Source: Lithospermum erythrorhizon (Eukaryota; Streptophyta; Magnoliopsida; Boraginales; Boraginaceae). Taken from it: a DNA stretch of 64,000 bases. How positions within the stretch are numbered: position 1 is the stretch's first letter; every line of letters starts with the position of its first letter. Shown piece by piece: positions 1-12,409 of the stretch. The notes under the pieces are model-generated. The model saw nothing but the letters and a program-made list of their open reading frames with translations. It did no database searches and was not told where the DNA came from. The stretch covers positions 124,001 through 188,000 of the forward strand of contig JADFUC010002334.1 of the NCBI GenBank assembly GCA_019722365.1. The letters run 5' to 3'. The translations under genes and the position numbers were made by a program.

Positions 1-398
1 TTGTTTCTCATGTAACTTATGTTAAATAGATTCTTAGACCTAAGTGACTTTGATTTCACTTCTAAAGATAACGTATCTAAATATTTTTTATGTGGAGGAT
101 TATATAAAAGACTTGAGTTTTATATACTACAGTCTTCGTTGTGAAATCTTGTACCTGAAGATGGGGAGTTGGCCACAACCAAATATAACGTTAGATTCGG
201 CCTCTTGGAGAATTAAGAGTGATTGTAAATTGCTCACCTCCCGATGCGATGCGGGGCGCGGTAGTGCATCGCTTGAAAACGAGATGTCGGAGTTTGGTGA
301 TACAAATCTTACCATATCCTGACCGTTAGGAATCGAGTGGAAGGGATCGTTTAAGATAATCGATTAATTAGTAATCGTCCAAGAGAAAGTGAGAGTGT
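1..398. other. intergenic, likely repeat-derived
   Basis: No gene was recognised. The open frames here are short and have no family resemblance. The GC-rich patch around 240-290 differs from the AT-rich surroundings, as is common for decayed retrotransposon sequence. Nothing more can be supported. Confidence 0.4.
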
Positions 399-1310
399 TG
401 GAAATATGAGATATTAGATCTCATAAATATGCCCTTTGAATAATTTGATTGTACAACCGATTTACTTACCTTTAATTATTTTCAAATGATATAAGTTTAG
501 ACATATTAGGATTAATCATATTGACATTAGGGGTTATGATGGCTTACTAGGATCCGCTCATAATCTATATATTAATATAATGTTTGGTTAACATAAATTA
601 ATATATTACTCTTGTCATCGAGTTAAAGGGTCACCATAGCTGACAACATGGTCAAACTAAATCACAATTATAACTTCTTGGGTTAAAATTGAAACTATAA
701 GGAAATATTAGGGTATTTAAATGTTGGAAATTGCCCGTGATCGACCTATATTAAGTGGAGATGAGGATTCAGTTTTCTTTGCGAATATAATTCTAGAATA
801 TTCTACCACTTAACGTGCCTTTATTTTAGGGATAAGAAGTGAGAAGATTCTAGAACTCCTCACAAATACAGTCATTAAAACAAGCTAAAAGGAGGTGTGA
901 GTTTTTCTCCATAAGCCTAAAAATTGGACATTTTGTTGCTATATAAGACCACTTTTTGGAGAAGAAAATTGTTCATTCATTATTAAATCTTTGCAAATAT
1001 AAACAAACCCATGTAAATTATATAGCACATTGTATATGGGGAAGAAAACCCATTATTTTTTTTCATCCTATTTTTTCTTTGTTTACTTTAATTGTTCTAG
1101 TAAAACCCAACTGAGTGTTTGATCAATTGTGGTGTGGACTATTAGAGACAACCTCGTTGGTTGTTCAGACCTCCTCGATGTATTCGTTCTGACTTCAAAG
1201 GTGTAAGGTACCTCTGAAATCTCTGATTAATTACTATTTTTATAATCTCGTAGAGATGTGGTAATCGGTTGATAATCATTATTTAATCAAATGCAACACT
1301 AGATCAACGA
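399..1310 (+). repeat. copia-like LTR, probably solo or decayed
   Basis: The stretch begins with TGTTGGAAAT, a common plant LTR start, and contains a TATA-like GCTATATAAGACC near 940 followed by a T-rich run and a GT-rich downstream part, the order expected for U3-R-U5. I found no second copy in the window, no primer-binding site directly after it and no clear target-site duplication, so the right-hand boundary is a guess. It could be a solo LTR or one end of an element whose interior has been replaced. Confidence 0.35.
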
Positions 1311-3660
1311 TTCATTAGATACAGCGATTTTAATGGTCAGGCTGTAGTAAGCTATGTTAAAGATATATGTCACCAACTCATGATTCTTAATAATAAACAG
1401 CAATGTGATATCCATCTACATGGCTGGTAGTGCACTTAATCACCCTTAACTTTTCAAGAACCGATCAAATCTACAAAATATCAGGGTTGTATGAATCCCC
1501 CTATTATACAGTTTAAAATTCATTACTCTTACTTAGTATACTGTGCTTGTCGTTATGATCCTCATGTTACAGAGGACGTTAGTACAAGGTCAAAATTACC
1601 TTCTCATGCCATGAAATCCACATCCTTAAGTTACAGAATCGCAATTCAACATAAGCTCTGTATCTTCTTGGGACTAAATATTCTATCTTCAGTTCTCGCG
1701 GTGGTCATTTATGCAATTACGCGGCTCTATTTCAGTTCAGCTATGAAGCCTATGTGATTTGATTAGGTATCCATTACTCCACTTTAGATCAGAATGATCC
1801 AATAGCGATCGAGGACATCTTAGTTGTTTGGTGTTTGATTCGTTCAATGAACACTGGCCCAGGAAGCGAAACAATCTTATTGTTTTCTTGGCTTTAATTA
1901 GAGGTTTTTCTTGTTTTGGATCATGTATCGAAACCTCTCCCAGAACAATATTAAGATTGGCGATGGGGATCCAACAAGGTTCGTTACTTATAGTAACGAA
2001 GTGTGTATATTTACATATACTCGTCATTATCTATAATAATGATGTGGACGATCTTGAAACTTCAGTTCAAAATCATTTATCATACAATGATTGTTTATGA
2101 CATTTAGGCGATGAGTGAGCTCCTTTAAATTGACACCCATGTAGAAATGTCGAAGAAGAACATTACTTCTTGCTTGTATGCTTATCTTAGTGTGGTTGAC
2201 TAGGCGGATGTCTAGTCAAAATGTTTTCTTCTGACTCACAATGGCATATGCACTTCTGTTTTCAACTATTGAAGGGAAATATCATTATCACGAGTACATA
2301 ATCGGATCAATAGTAAGTCTTAGTCTAGCTGATAAGCTAGAGTATCAAACTAGGCAACCTTTGAGATTACTCATTAGGGTTATAATCCGTCTTGCTTCTT
2401 ATTTTAAACACCAGTGGTAACTATAATACGTATTCGTACTCATTTGTTGTATTACAAATATAACCCCCTTTTCATTGCTCTTCTTTCCATCTATATAACT
2501 TTATGAAGTGGGACAAAAGTTGTATCTCTTGGAAAGATTCTTTCTTTAAGAACTCGCGGGTCCTAATTTGTTGTTATATTTCCGGGGCACTTAGTTAATA
2601 ATCGACTCACAATCCGCTAGGATTGCTGGCTCCATCGGCCCATTATAAAATCAATGAGATCGTTAAGAGGGTTAGACACATAAAGCGCCTGGGGATCCCT
2701 GGTTATTAAACTCTATAGTAAATCACACTTTGAGGCTTGAGCTTTTACCACTGTCTTTGGAACAGAGTAATCTCAATTCACTTAATTCGATGGCAACCTT
2801 AGCTTATTTCTCCCGTCTGTGTTGGGTTAAGAGTGACCTGTGAGGCTATGACGCCGCTGCTTGTAAGTTGTGACTTGATATGCTTTTAGTTTTGGGCCGA
2901 TATGCAAAGCCTTGAACTTATGCAACCGGGGTAATTTTATTTGGGGCCATGTAAGCAGTGAAGCATAATATATTAGTGTTTGTACTTTGAGCCTCCTTTC
3001 TTACAAGCTTTGCTGCAGCTCCCGTAGATTCACGCTAAATAGAGTTGAAGCTCGCCGTTACCCACCGAATTCGGTTAAATATCTTGAGACGCCATTAGTA
3101 TTTTAAGTCTTGAGGCTTTTGCACTGCATCCCTGAGCTTGTCCTTGAGTTTGCCTCAACTTTAGGAAAAGGAGTAAGTTTTGATCCCTGACAGAGATATG
3201 AATCACATTTAGGCTACGAAGCGTCACCGCGTCGTTTGTACTTGCTGTAAGACTTTGGGGCTTCCGTTTGCATGATCGCCTCATTTATGAGTTGACTCGA
3301 TTCCCTATTTCGATCATGACTAAATTTATCCGAAGTCACTAAGCGGAACAACACTTCGGGATGATCTTGATTGTTTTCCCTTTTCAACCTCTGCCAGGAG
3401 GTTTCTTCCAGTTGCAGAGTACTTTCGAGCTCCTTTTACTTTTCTCCGACATTTTATCACGTAGATTTCTTCCCTATACGGTCCGAAGATGAATTATTTG
3501 ACCATCTTTTGGTAAGTGGCTCCAGCGTTCTTTAGACAAAAGAGTCTGTGTCTTCCATTACTCTGTATAAAGGCCGTTTTTTCCTGATCCTCCTCTTCCA
3601 GTAGTGTTGGTGAATCCCGTGGAAGCGTCAAAATTGAGCACTTGAGTGGTGCTTCCGTCC
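1311..3660. other. gene-free, decayed transposon sequence
   Basis: No exon or RNA gene was recognised on either strand. Several 60-95 codon frames exist but are mutually overlapping and unlike known families. Base composition is more GC-rich than the flanks of the true genes, consistent with old retrotransposon sequence. Confidence 0.4.
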
Positions 3661-3664
3661 ATAA

Positions 3665-3822
3665 TCTTCCCAGACAAGATGAGGATAATAATCCTTAGGG
3701 CATGCTTTGTTTAATTTCGTGAAATCCGTGCACATCCTCCATTTGCCATTGGATTTTTTCACCATTACGTTAGTAATCCATTCCACAATTCTTGATTCTC
3801 GAATGAAACAAACATCAACTGT
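3665..3822 (-). mobile_element. Ty3/gypsy reverse transcriptase fragment
   Basis: Read on the minus strand, one frame gives FIRESRIVEWITNV, then MVKKSNGKWRMCTDFTKLNK and ACPKDYYP. This is the start of the reverse transcriptase domain of plant Ty3/gypsy polyproteins (the usual pattern is EWLANVV.VKK.NGKWRMC.DFTDLNKACPKD.YPLP). Resemblance then fades through a frameshift. No complete polyprotein, LTR pair or primer-binding site could be joined to it, so it is a fragment of a dead element on the minus strand. The neighbouring 2.5-7.4 kb probably belongs to the same or nested elements. Confidence 0.7.
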
Positions 3823-6800
3823 CTACTTAACTGCAAATGGCCAGAGTTGTTAGAATCTAGTATGAATTTATTCGTGATAAGCATAGTGCATCCCCGGATC
3901 CTCAAATTAATGTATATTGATAAAACTTTAAAAATATAAATGTGAATAGAATGAACTGTGGGCGAATGAACCCAAATCCCACGATAGACCCAGCGTGAAA
4001 GCCCCTTGAAATCCTCTACGATGCTTGTTTAACACCGAAATGATGCTCTAGATTGCACAAGAGGAAGCAGGCCGAGTACCCAGACACTAGAGTTTGAAGA
4101 TGAAATGAGAATTAGGAGAAAACTCTTCCATTCACTGGCTTAGGCGCTCTTTTTCTGGGTCTTATCATGAAAAACCTAATCCCCTCTTTAAATACCAAGT
4201 CCACGATTCGAATTCGTTAAAAGCGGCTGGGTTAAAGGCAGTTTAACTAATTCTTTAATTTAGACCGTTGCAGGCTTCTAATTAAATAATGAGTTACTAG
4301 TGAGTTTTTCTATTTTAATTAAGCAGCAGTCAATTAAAATACCAGGAATCCTTGTCGAATAACTTATCAAATTATTAATTTAGTACATTGATTAAACTTG
4401 CAGTTTAATTGATGTTCATCGACATATATTTGACAAAATATATAAATATTGAGAAATACATTTCTCGATATCTGAGTCTCGTTTAATTTCATTCATGAAA
4501 TGTTAATTCGAATATCATTGTATGTGTGTGACGCCCGAAACCAGTTAATAAAGTAAGTTGTATAATAATAATTGACCAATTACTATTATTATAACGATTA
4601 ATGGTAAAGGTCAGCAATCGCTCTTAACCCCTTAAATTATCATAATTTGGCGCTAGTAATATACAAGTACTAGTGAACACTAAGTTCAGTAATCACATTT
4701 AACCAACCCAAATGAATTGTTTCTGATTGTACGGGCATAATAAAATCAATTCTAGGTGATTTCCAACCTGAAATATTCTCCCTCGGAGAAATTAGGTATT
4801 CTTGCTTCTGGGTTTGTAGGAAGAGATCCAAAATGTAGCTTATGCAAAGAGATTTCGGGATCAACCCGGGCATATCCTCTGGTGAGAATACAAAAGCATA
4901 CCCTGCCGTACCTTTGGATAGAAAGTTCAAGTATCAAGTTTTCCGTGTTAAGGTTTCTGGCAGGTCGATCTGAGCGTCCTCTTGGGTTGTTGTGCCGTTA
5001 AGCAGAACCTAAAGATCCTCAGGGTTCCCTTTTCCATTTCCACTTTCTTGGGAGGGTGCTCGGGGAACTTGTTTTTCGGGTTATCGTTTTAATTTCGGGG
5101 GCGCTCATGTGCCTTTTTTGTATGCAGGGGGGGGTTAACTGCTTGATGTCACATGGGGATTGACAATGATAGCAGGACCTAGCTTCTTTCTGGTCCTGAG
5201 GGCCTCTCGCACTCCTCAGTTGTGAGCTGTTTTTAAATGAAGAGGTGATCTTATATTACTGAGTGCGGTTATAGGGGCGTAGATCATTGCAGAAGGATTG
5301 GATGTCCACAGCGAAGATTCTCTTATTGTTGAGGTAAAACATCCGCGTGAAGTCCAACTCGGCTATTTCCCATTTGGATAAATGGAATGCAGTGAAACCT
5401 ATCGGTGTCTGGTTTCGAAAGGTTGCGGGAGTGTTCTGAGATACAACCCGAACTTCACACAGCCCTCCTGACGATGGCCACGAGGAAATTCCGATCACCG
5501 GACTAATAGTCGGTGGGTCATCGCCCAGGAACTTGATTCCTTCCCGATTCTTCTTAGAAAAAATTGATGACTACTCAATTATTGCCATGGGGCACATGCA
5601 CTTCTTCTTGCATATTGTTTTAGAATTGAAGTGTCAGTCACTCTTTCCAGGAACTAGAAATCGTGCCAAATCTTTAGTTCTCTCCGGGTGGACCGGCTCA
5701 GGAGGTATGTTGTTTCTTGAGAGTGATTCCGTTTATCTTCTGGGGGAATGTTTCACATGGCCAGTTCTTTTCATAGAACCATGATGACTCTACGGATGAG
5801 CTTTTCTATTTACGCAGCTAATGACGTGATCAATGTCATGGCCATGATCACCGGTGATACTAGCGAGTATTTCTTTTAGTGCAAATATTTGGGTTTGTGA
5901 GTTTTTAATCTGTCTTACAGTGGCTATTATAAGCGGAGTGTAAGAGAGAGATAGATAAATGCTTTGGGGGTCAGCACTTGTCTCATTCTCTCACAGGCGA
6001 TACTTCTATTTTCCTCTTCTTGGGGTTTTATACATGGCCAGATCCCTTTGATCTTTCTCGGGGACCTCACAGAACTGTGCTGTTTGGACATGGCCCCGCC
6101 CGCCCGGCGATACTTTTTACTCTTTGAGTTTCATATATTTCACCATTAAGCAGGATAATTGATTAATAAGATTAATACGGCAGCTCCAGTCTGCTTTCCT
6201 GCTGATAGCCCAGTATGACCCATGAAAGAACAAAATCATGGATACATACCGTCCATGAGGTGGATATGATTAGCCCTTTGAAAGCGGTTAGCGCCAACTC
6301 CGCGGCGTTTCCCGGTTTTATTAAATTAAGCGATAACCCAGTCCTCGCCGACCCGCGATGGAAGCACCGAACTTATCCATGAATAGATCCTGACGTCGCG
6401 GTGATCGATAGAATTGGGTTGTTGTGGGAACCTTCGATCACGCCCCAGATAGACTGCTCAGGAAGCTACCATCTAGCGTCATCTTACATTGCCCCAAAAG
6501 GACAATTGTGAATCGTAAACATAGTTCGCGAGTCCCATTCCGTCGAAGGTTCTTAACTTTGAATTAAGGAAGACACCGGCGTTGACCTAATGTCTTAAAC
6601 GATATGAGAATGGAAGGAGCGTGTTTGGTACTTTCATGGGAATATAGGGTAGAGGCCATTGTCCTTGAGTCACGGCATTGATTCCTCGACACATATTGAA
6701 GTTTCGCCACGATATCCTCATTAGTGCCCCAACATTGCATTTCGAGTCTAGGGGTTATCGCCGTTGCATGTTGATATTGCTTGCAGCCGGTTGTTCCCCA

Positions 6801-8150
6801 AGGGGAGACCGAGCGGAGTGCACTACTATGTGCGCTGCTGTGGTTGTCCTTAGAGAGGGACCCGAGGCTAGGGTGATGGACATGGGAGTAATAGTCCACT
6901 GTGGTGGGCCTCCCAGGTGTATCCACCCAAGATATACCGGTGACATTAAATCTATAAAGCGTGTCCCCGGCGTGGATATATTCCCAGCTAATCTCTTCCG
7001 GATGTGATTTTGACTTGTGTGTTGGGCGTCCTCGTGACTTTATTGAAATCAGTCGCTATGGATTTTACTAAATGGATTCACATAAGCCGGGCGCCAATTG
7101 ATGTGTCTATTTTTCAGAACTCTTTTTAAGGAGTCATTGTGCCCACAGGGGCCTTATCAACATTCGTCAAACTTTCTTTAGGCATGATCCCGATGGCTCT
7201 CCCGGCCGGTTAGTGCCGATATCCTTAATTTTGGCACAGTTCTTTAGAGGACTTGAGGCGAAAGGACCAGAGATATTGAGTGTGCCCAGCTGCCATTTCG
7301 GGTTCTTAAGTTGATGTGGCTTCGCATTGTCGCCCGTCTTTGTGAGCTTTGGATCCAGATTTGATATCGGGGGGTTGGTCTGGCAGAGTCGATTAAATGG
7401 TTCAAATCTTAATCAGTTCGGGTTTGTGTGACGGAGATAAAATATAGAGGGGTATAGTTTGCCATTACGTAAAATGGAATTATGGTTGGGTATTTATAGA
7501 AATCTTACAAAGGCTTCAGGGCTGGAGATGAGAGCAGTCTTCTAAAATGCTTTAGAACTTGATGATCTAAAATTTCTTCATGGGGCCATTGATGAATGGA
7601 ACTTTATTCATGGAATGGAAATTGTGCTTCAAAATAGACTTGGATTATATTAACCCAGTCATTGGTTATATCGTTAAATAGTCCGATAAAATTGAAATGA
7701 ATGAAATCTACACATTAAAAAATTAAAGTTTGTTGCAACTTGAATGTTGGATATTCAGAATCTTTTAAGACTTCTCAATTGGCTCCCCTAAATATGCTAT
7801 TTATAACAAAACCGATGGATTGATGGACCTACATAAATGATTTGCCTTAATATATACTGTTTACTTTTACCTATCAAAACATACAGCTTTTCACACATTA
7901 ATCCAGGCCTTTAAAATGACATACTCATTGGATTTGTATCATCATGCCTCAGAACAGAGTGGAATATAACTTAAACAATTATTAAAATATAAAATGACTA
8001 TTTTGCCCCCAGACTACAAACACTACACTTTAAAATAGGAGAGCTAAAATAGTATTTCACATGAAAAACTTACTGTTTAGATGCCTTATAGCATCTAGCT
8101 CAGAACATCAGTAAAGGTTCTACATTTGAAGTTTTAATGTTCTGAATCAC
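3823..8150. other. gene-free, retrotransposon-derived
   Basis: There is no recognisable gene. The 120-codon minus frame at 6564-6926 and the opposing plus frames around 6678-7007 overlap one another and match no family I know. The 5.0-7.4 kb part is GC-richer and looks like decayed gag/pol or untranslated retroelement sequence continuing the gypsy fragment. The last 700 bases are AT-rich and lie downstream of the PPR gene. Confidence 0.4.
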
Positions 8151-8483
8151 ACCCATATTGAGAGATTTTTTCAAGAGTTTTTCACATAAATCATGTAGTA
8201 ATAAACAAGTATTCTTCATTTGCACATTTTCCCAAGAAAAGAAAGCTGAAAACTGGAACTATTTCCTTAAACTAAACAAGTCCTATGTTTGTTACTCAAT
8301 GCAACCTTTTACTCCTATGCAAAACCTGAAATACGAGTACATAATAAAAGCAAGTACTGGACATAAAATAGTTGAGTCCATAGACACCAACGGATGACGA
8401 TTGGTATATCATGATCATCAGTTTCACATCACCCCCACTTGCCCAAAAAAGGTTCGGCTATCGTGCAAAATCAATTCTTCGAT

Positions 8484-11003
8484 TCATGATTCCATATTTT
8501 CCTTCACGCGAACTGCAAATCTTTGTAAAGATTGCTCGTCGCAAAAAGGGTCCTTTTCCGTGATGGTTGAAACAAAGTCCAACGCATCTTTATGTCTCCT
8601 CGCTTTACAGTAACCATCTACTACAGTCTTGTAGGTTAGCTCATTCGGTCTGCAATTATGCCGGATCATATAACTTATCATTTCATGTACTTCTACAAAC
8701 ATTCCCCGGGCTGCAAAACCAGCCACAAATGTATTGTAAGTAACAATACAAGGATGAGTACCTCTGCTCGTCATCTCAGAGAATGTTCTTATAGCCTCCT
8801 TCATCAGACCTTGCCTGCAGAATCCTTTTATCACAGTGTTGTAGGATACAAGATCAGGAGTCCCCCCGGTTCTTAGAAGAGTAATGAGAATTTCCTCCGC
8901 TTTCCAACAATCACCTGCTCTAGCATGCATATCCATCAGGCTATTGTATGTGACAAGATCTGGCTGAAACCCACTCTCTCGGATCATGTGAAACATCTCG
9001 TGAGCACGATCATACATCTTGTTCCTTGCAAAAATAGAAATCATGGTGTTGAACAAAACCATATCAGGTTTATAGCCGTTATTCTGGAGCTCCTGGAAGG
9101 CTCTCTCCATTCCCATTAATGATCTACACTTGAAATTTGCTAGAACAAGGGTTCTTAAAAGCATCCAACTAGGAAAGATGTGACCATCATATATATCTTT
9201 TGCAATCTTTTCTACACCCCTAACATGCCCTCCTTTAGAATAACATTGGAGCATCAATGAGTATGAAGTTTCACTGGGCTTGAAGCCTTTACTTTTCATG
9301 TCTGAAAATATTGACTCAGCAGCCATCCAATCCCCTCTACGAGCCAGAGCATTAAGAAGTGCATTGTAAGTCGTGATGCATGGGGTGAACCCACCTTTAA
9401 TCATTTCATCGTACACTTTCGAAGCATCAACTTCAGCACCACACCTACCATATGCACTTATCAAAGTATTAAATGTGTCCCTATCTGGTTCAAAGCCAGA
9501 GCTCTTCATCTCATGTAAAACACGATTCACATATTTTAGCATACCTTTGTTGCCACAAATTGCCAACATGGTGTTCCATGTAACACGATTAGGCAGGCAT
9601 CCATTTAGTTTCATATCGGAGACAATCTCCATCATCTCTTCTAAACGCGACTTTTTCCCCAGCATGCTAAGTATAGCATTATATGTACATACATTAGGGA
9701 CACAACCAGCGTGTTTCATCTGTTTGAACAAGCTCAAAGCCTTATCTTCCTTTCCAGCTTTTCCATATGCATCTATGACTGTAGTATAAGTGACAGCATT
9801 TGGCATTATTCCCTTCATGGTCATTGTATCAATAAGAGTAGCTCCTTCATCGAAGAACCCTGCCCTGACATATGCTGCCACAAGCTCATTATAAGTGACA
9901 GAATCAGGAGGACAGTTGTTGTCCTCCATTTCTTTCAGAACACTCAGAGCCTCCGAGTAAATCCCAGCCTTGCCAAAGACCTGAAGCAGGGCATTGTAAG
10001 TCACAGTTCCAGGCACATAACCCTGTGATTTCAATCCAGCAAAAAAGCTCTTCGCTTCATCAATCTGCCCTTCCCGGCCACAAGCCGATATAACAGTACT
10101 GCAGGTGAATTCATCGAATTTAAGCCTCTTACTCTTCATCTCATCCAAAAGGCCTAAAATTTGAGGCCAAGATCGACCCTTTTTACCATAAACATCCAAC
10201 ATCACATTATAAGTGACCAATGTCGGAGTAAGACCTTTTTCCCTAATATACTCATACAATGCAATAGCCTTATCATACTGTCCAGTGCGGGAATAAGCGT
10301 GAAGAATAGTAGTCCACGCTCGAACATCTAACGAATACTTCCTGTAGGGAATTAAATCAAACAATTTCGACGTCATTACACACTGAGACTCCCTCCCTAA
10401 AATCCTTACCACTAATTCAAGAACTTGGTTATCTATCAAAACAATCTCATCCTCAAAATTATTCAACGAAACAACCCACTCAAACAACAAAATCGCCCGT
10501 TCCCAATTACCCAAAACATCCAAACCTTTCAATAAACTAAACAAATCACTCTTAACCAATCCCAACTCAACAGAACCAAAAAATGCATCATTCAAACCAG
10601 AAAGAGGCTGCTTAACTATCAAATAAACCAAAGACTTACTCTTTTCTGATAAAAAATCAAGAAAATCATCATTTTCACCATCAATCAAAACCCCTTGATG
10701 ATATTGTGGTAAAGAAGTGAACTTTTGATTATTTTTCTTGATGGGTTTTGATATATGTAGTAAATGTTGAAGTAGAGAGTCAAGTGGGAAAAGGGTTGAC
10801 TTTTTTGTTGACTTCATTTGGTTATGCAAAGGAGGAAGAAGCATAGAGGAGCTAGAATTGAGCTTTAACTTTTGAGGGGTTGAACATGGTGATGGTGGTG
10901 GTGGTTGAGCTGTGATGGTGGTGGTGGTGGTGGTGGTGGTTGGGATGGAGTTTGTTGGGTGGATAGGAAAAATGGGTCTATTTGGTAAAATTGTTCCTTC
11001 CAT
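8484..11003 (-). CDS. PPR10: PPR10-like chloroplast PPR protein (At2g18940 type)
   Basis: An 839-residue intronless P-class pentatricopeptide repeat protein. Residues 1 to about 100 are rich in Pro, Ser and Thr and look like a plastid transit region. About 18 PPR motifs of 35 residues follow: one at about 190 and a regular array from about 226 to 825, with typical ends such as CVPN, GFEPD and GYKPD. The sequence follows Arabidopsis At2g18940 along its whole length, including the N-terminus MEGTILPNRP and the C-terminus RVKENMES. At2g18940 is the ortholog of maize PPR10, which binds the atpI-atpH and psaJ-rpl33 intergenic RNAs in chloroplasts and protects transcript ends. That role is inferred here from family membership. 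The start is the first ATG of the frame. A Thr run at about 22-29 comes from a GGT repeat. The frame is intact, so the gene is probably functional. Confidence 0.95.
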   Translation of the reverse strand: MEGTILPNRPIFPIHPTNSIPTTTTTTTTITAQPPPPSPCSTPQKLKLNSSSSMLLPPLHNQMKSTKKSTLFPLDSLLQHLLHISKPIKKNNQKFTSLPQYHQGVLIDGENDDFLDFLSEKSKSLVYLIVKQPLSGLNDAFFGSVELGLVKSDLFSLLKGLDVLGNWERAILLFEWVVSLNNFEDEIVLIDNQVLELVVRILGRESQCVMTSKLFDLIPYRKYSLDVRAWTTILHAYSRTGQYDKAIALYEYIREKGLTPTLVTYNVMLDVYGKKGRSWPQILGLLDEMKSKRLKFDEFTCSTVISACGREGQIDEAKSFFAGLKSQGYVPGTVTYNALLQVFGKAGIYSEALSVLKEMEDNNCPPDSVTYNELVAAYVRAGFFDEGATLIDTMTMKGIMPNAVTYTTVIDAYGKAGKEDKALSLFKQMKHAGCVPNVCTYNAILSMLGKKSRLEEMMEIVSDMKLNGCLPNRVTWNTMLAICGNKGMLKYVNRVLHEMKSSGFEPDRDTFNTLISAYGRCGAEVDASKVYDEMIKGGFTPCITTYNALLNALARRGDWMAAESIFSDMKSKGFKPSETSYSLMLQCYSKGGHVRGVEKIAKDIYDGHIFPSWMLLRTLVLANFKCRSLMGMERAFQELQNNGYKPDMVLFNTMISIFARNKMYDRAHEMFHMIRESGFQPDLVTYNSLMDMHARAGDCWKAEEILITLLRTGGTPDLVSYNTVIKGFCRQGLMKEAIRTFSEMTSRGTHPCIVTYNTFVAGFAARGMFVEVHEMISYMIRHNCRPNELTYKTVVDGYCKARRHKDALDFVSTITEKDPFCDEQSLQRFAVRVKENMES
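10888..10943 (+). repeat. (GGT)n microsatellite inside the PPR coding region
   Basis: An interrupted GGT trinucleotide repeat. On the minus strand it encodes the Thr run and adjoining Pro-rich part of the presumed transit peptide of the PPR10-like protein, so length changes would alter only the low-complexity leader. Confidence 0.85.
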
Positions 11004-12409
11004 TTGTGAATATGGAAATTATGATTTTGAGGTCATGTGTGAGGGAAAGTGGACAAGTTTATTGGGACAAAGGGAGGATATGGGGTTGGAAATGAGGTCA
11101 AATTTTATGGAATATGGATGGATTTGGGGGGTATTGGACTATTGGTAGTGAGGGAAGTGATTTGGTATATGGCACAATGTCCACAAGAAGATAGTACACT
11201 CATCTAGACATCTATCTTCAAATGGTTGAAATATTATTAATATCTACGTAGTTAAGTGGTTGAGAGTTTAGGTTGATATTGTATTCTTGATCTCTGTAAT
11301 TGATGAAGGTTAGTCTTCGTAAGGATGTAAATCTTGAAGTTGCGGTGATAAATAAGGGAGAATTTCAATCTTGTGGCCATTAAGGCGTTCATGATTTATG
11401 GAATTCGTGATGTGTAAGGATTTGTAAGCGATAGTAAGCGCGTTAGAAAGATAGTTTTTCAAATGGTTAGTAGTGTTTGGTGTGAATTTAGCACCCATAC
11501 AAGGTTTGATATGCACCTGTTTAATCGAGTTATGTTTGAATCCTATGACTAGGGCATTACTTAAAAAGAGATCGGATCATTAAAATTTTCAATTATCTAT
11601 TTTCAATATTGTTAAATAATAATTTATATACCATATTTATATTATGTCACTCGAGTCATTTGTTATTCCTCTTTCATCATGTATCCATGTGTCATTTATG
11701 AATGATTACCAAAAAAGTGTATCATTTCTGAAAAATAAGAATGAATCATTGTTATATTTTTGTGCGATGTTATACTTCTATTTTGTGTTCATTTTTCCAA
11801 TCTTCCAAATATCATACCTTATCATTTTTTTAATATTATCTCCTACAACCTCAAATTCAAAATACTTGTTCTTTTGCTTTTGAAGGCAACATTTTAGATA
11901 CCTTATCATTTTTTTAATATTATCTCCTACAACATCGAATTCAAAATACTTGTTTTATTTGCTTTTCAAGGCAAGATTTTATATTTTTCATTTGTTAATT
12001 AAATATAGAAGTAAATACCGATATAAATTTAATTAGATAAGGAATGGTGTTTTTCTTTTATAACAGGGAACGTCGAATGCATATTGGGTAGACTCGGGGT
12101 GACGTAATAGACTACAAAACACGCCAGCCAGTTAAATCACACTAGTCAACCAGGCTCGATCAATAAAATGTTGGTAAGGAATACATGCAATTAATCAAGA
12201 ATACACATGGATCATACACAATCTTCTATCAATTACACGAACGATAGTGGAGACATTTTAACACAAACCTTTTCAGGAAGAGAAACAAAAACATAGGCTA
12301 CATAGAGAATGATGCAAACATTTCCAAACAACAAAACTCATCAAAAGAAAGAAGTACAACAGAGAACAATCAACCTTAAAGAACAGCCAAATATGAACAC
12401 AAGATCCCT
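11004..12409. other. spacer between the PPR and TML genes
   Basis: This is the upstream region of the PPR10-like gene and the downstream region of TML. No exon was recognised. It contains an 84-base tandem duplication, listed separately. The C- and A-rich stretch from about 12180 to 12409 is a plausible TML 3' untranslated region. Confidence 0.5.
11814..11980 (+). repeat. 84-bp tandem duplication
   Basis: Two adjacent copies at 11814-11897 and 11898-11980 both begin ATACCTTATCATTTTTTTAA. They differ by a few substitutions and one small insertion, indicating a fairly recent duplication. Confidence 0.9.

Noticed and set aside
6564..7007. Overlapping 120- and 109-codon frames on opposite strands
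   Set aside because: They overlap each other, match no family and lie in retrotransposon-like DNA.
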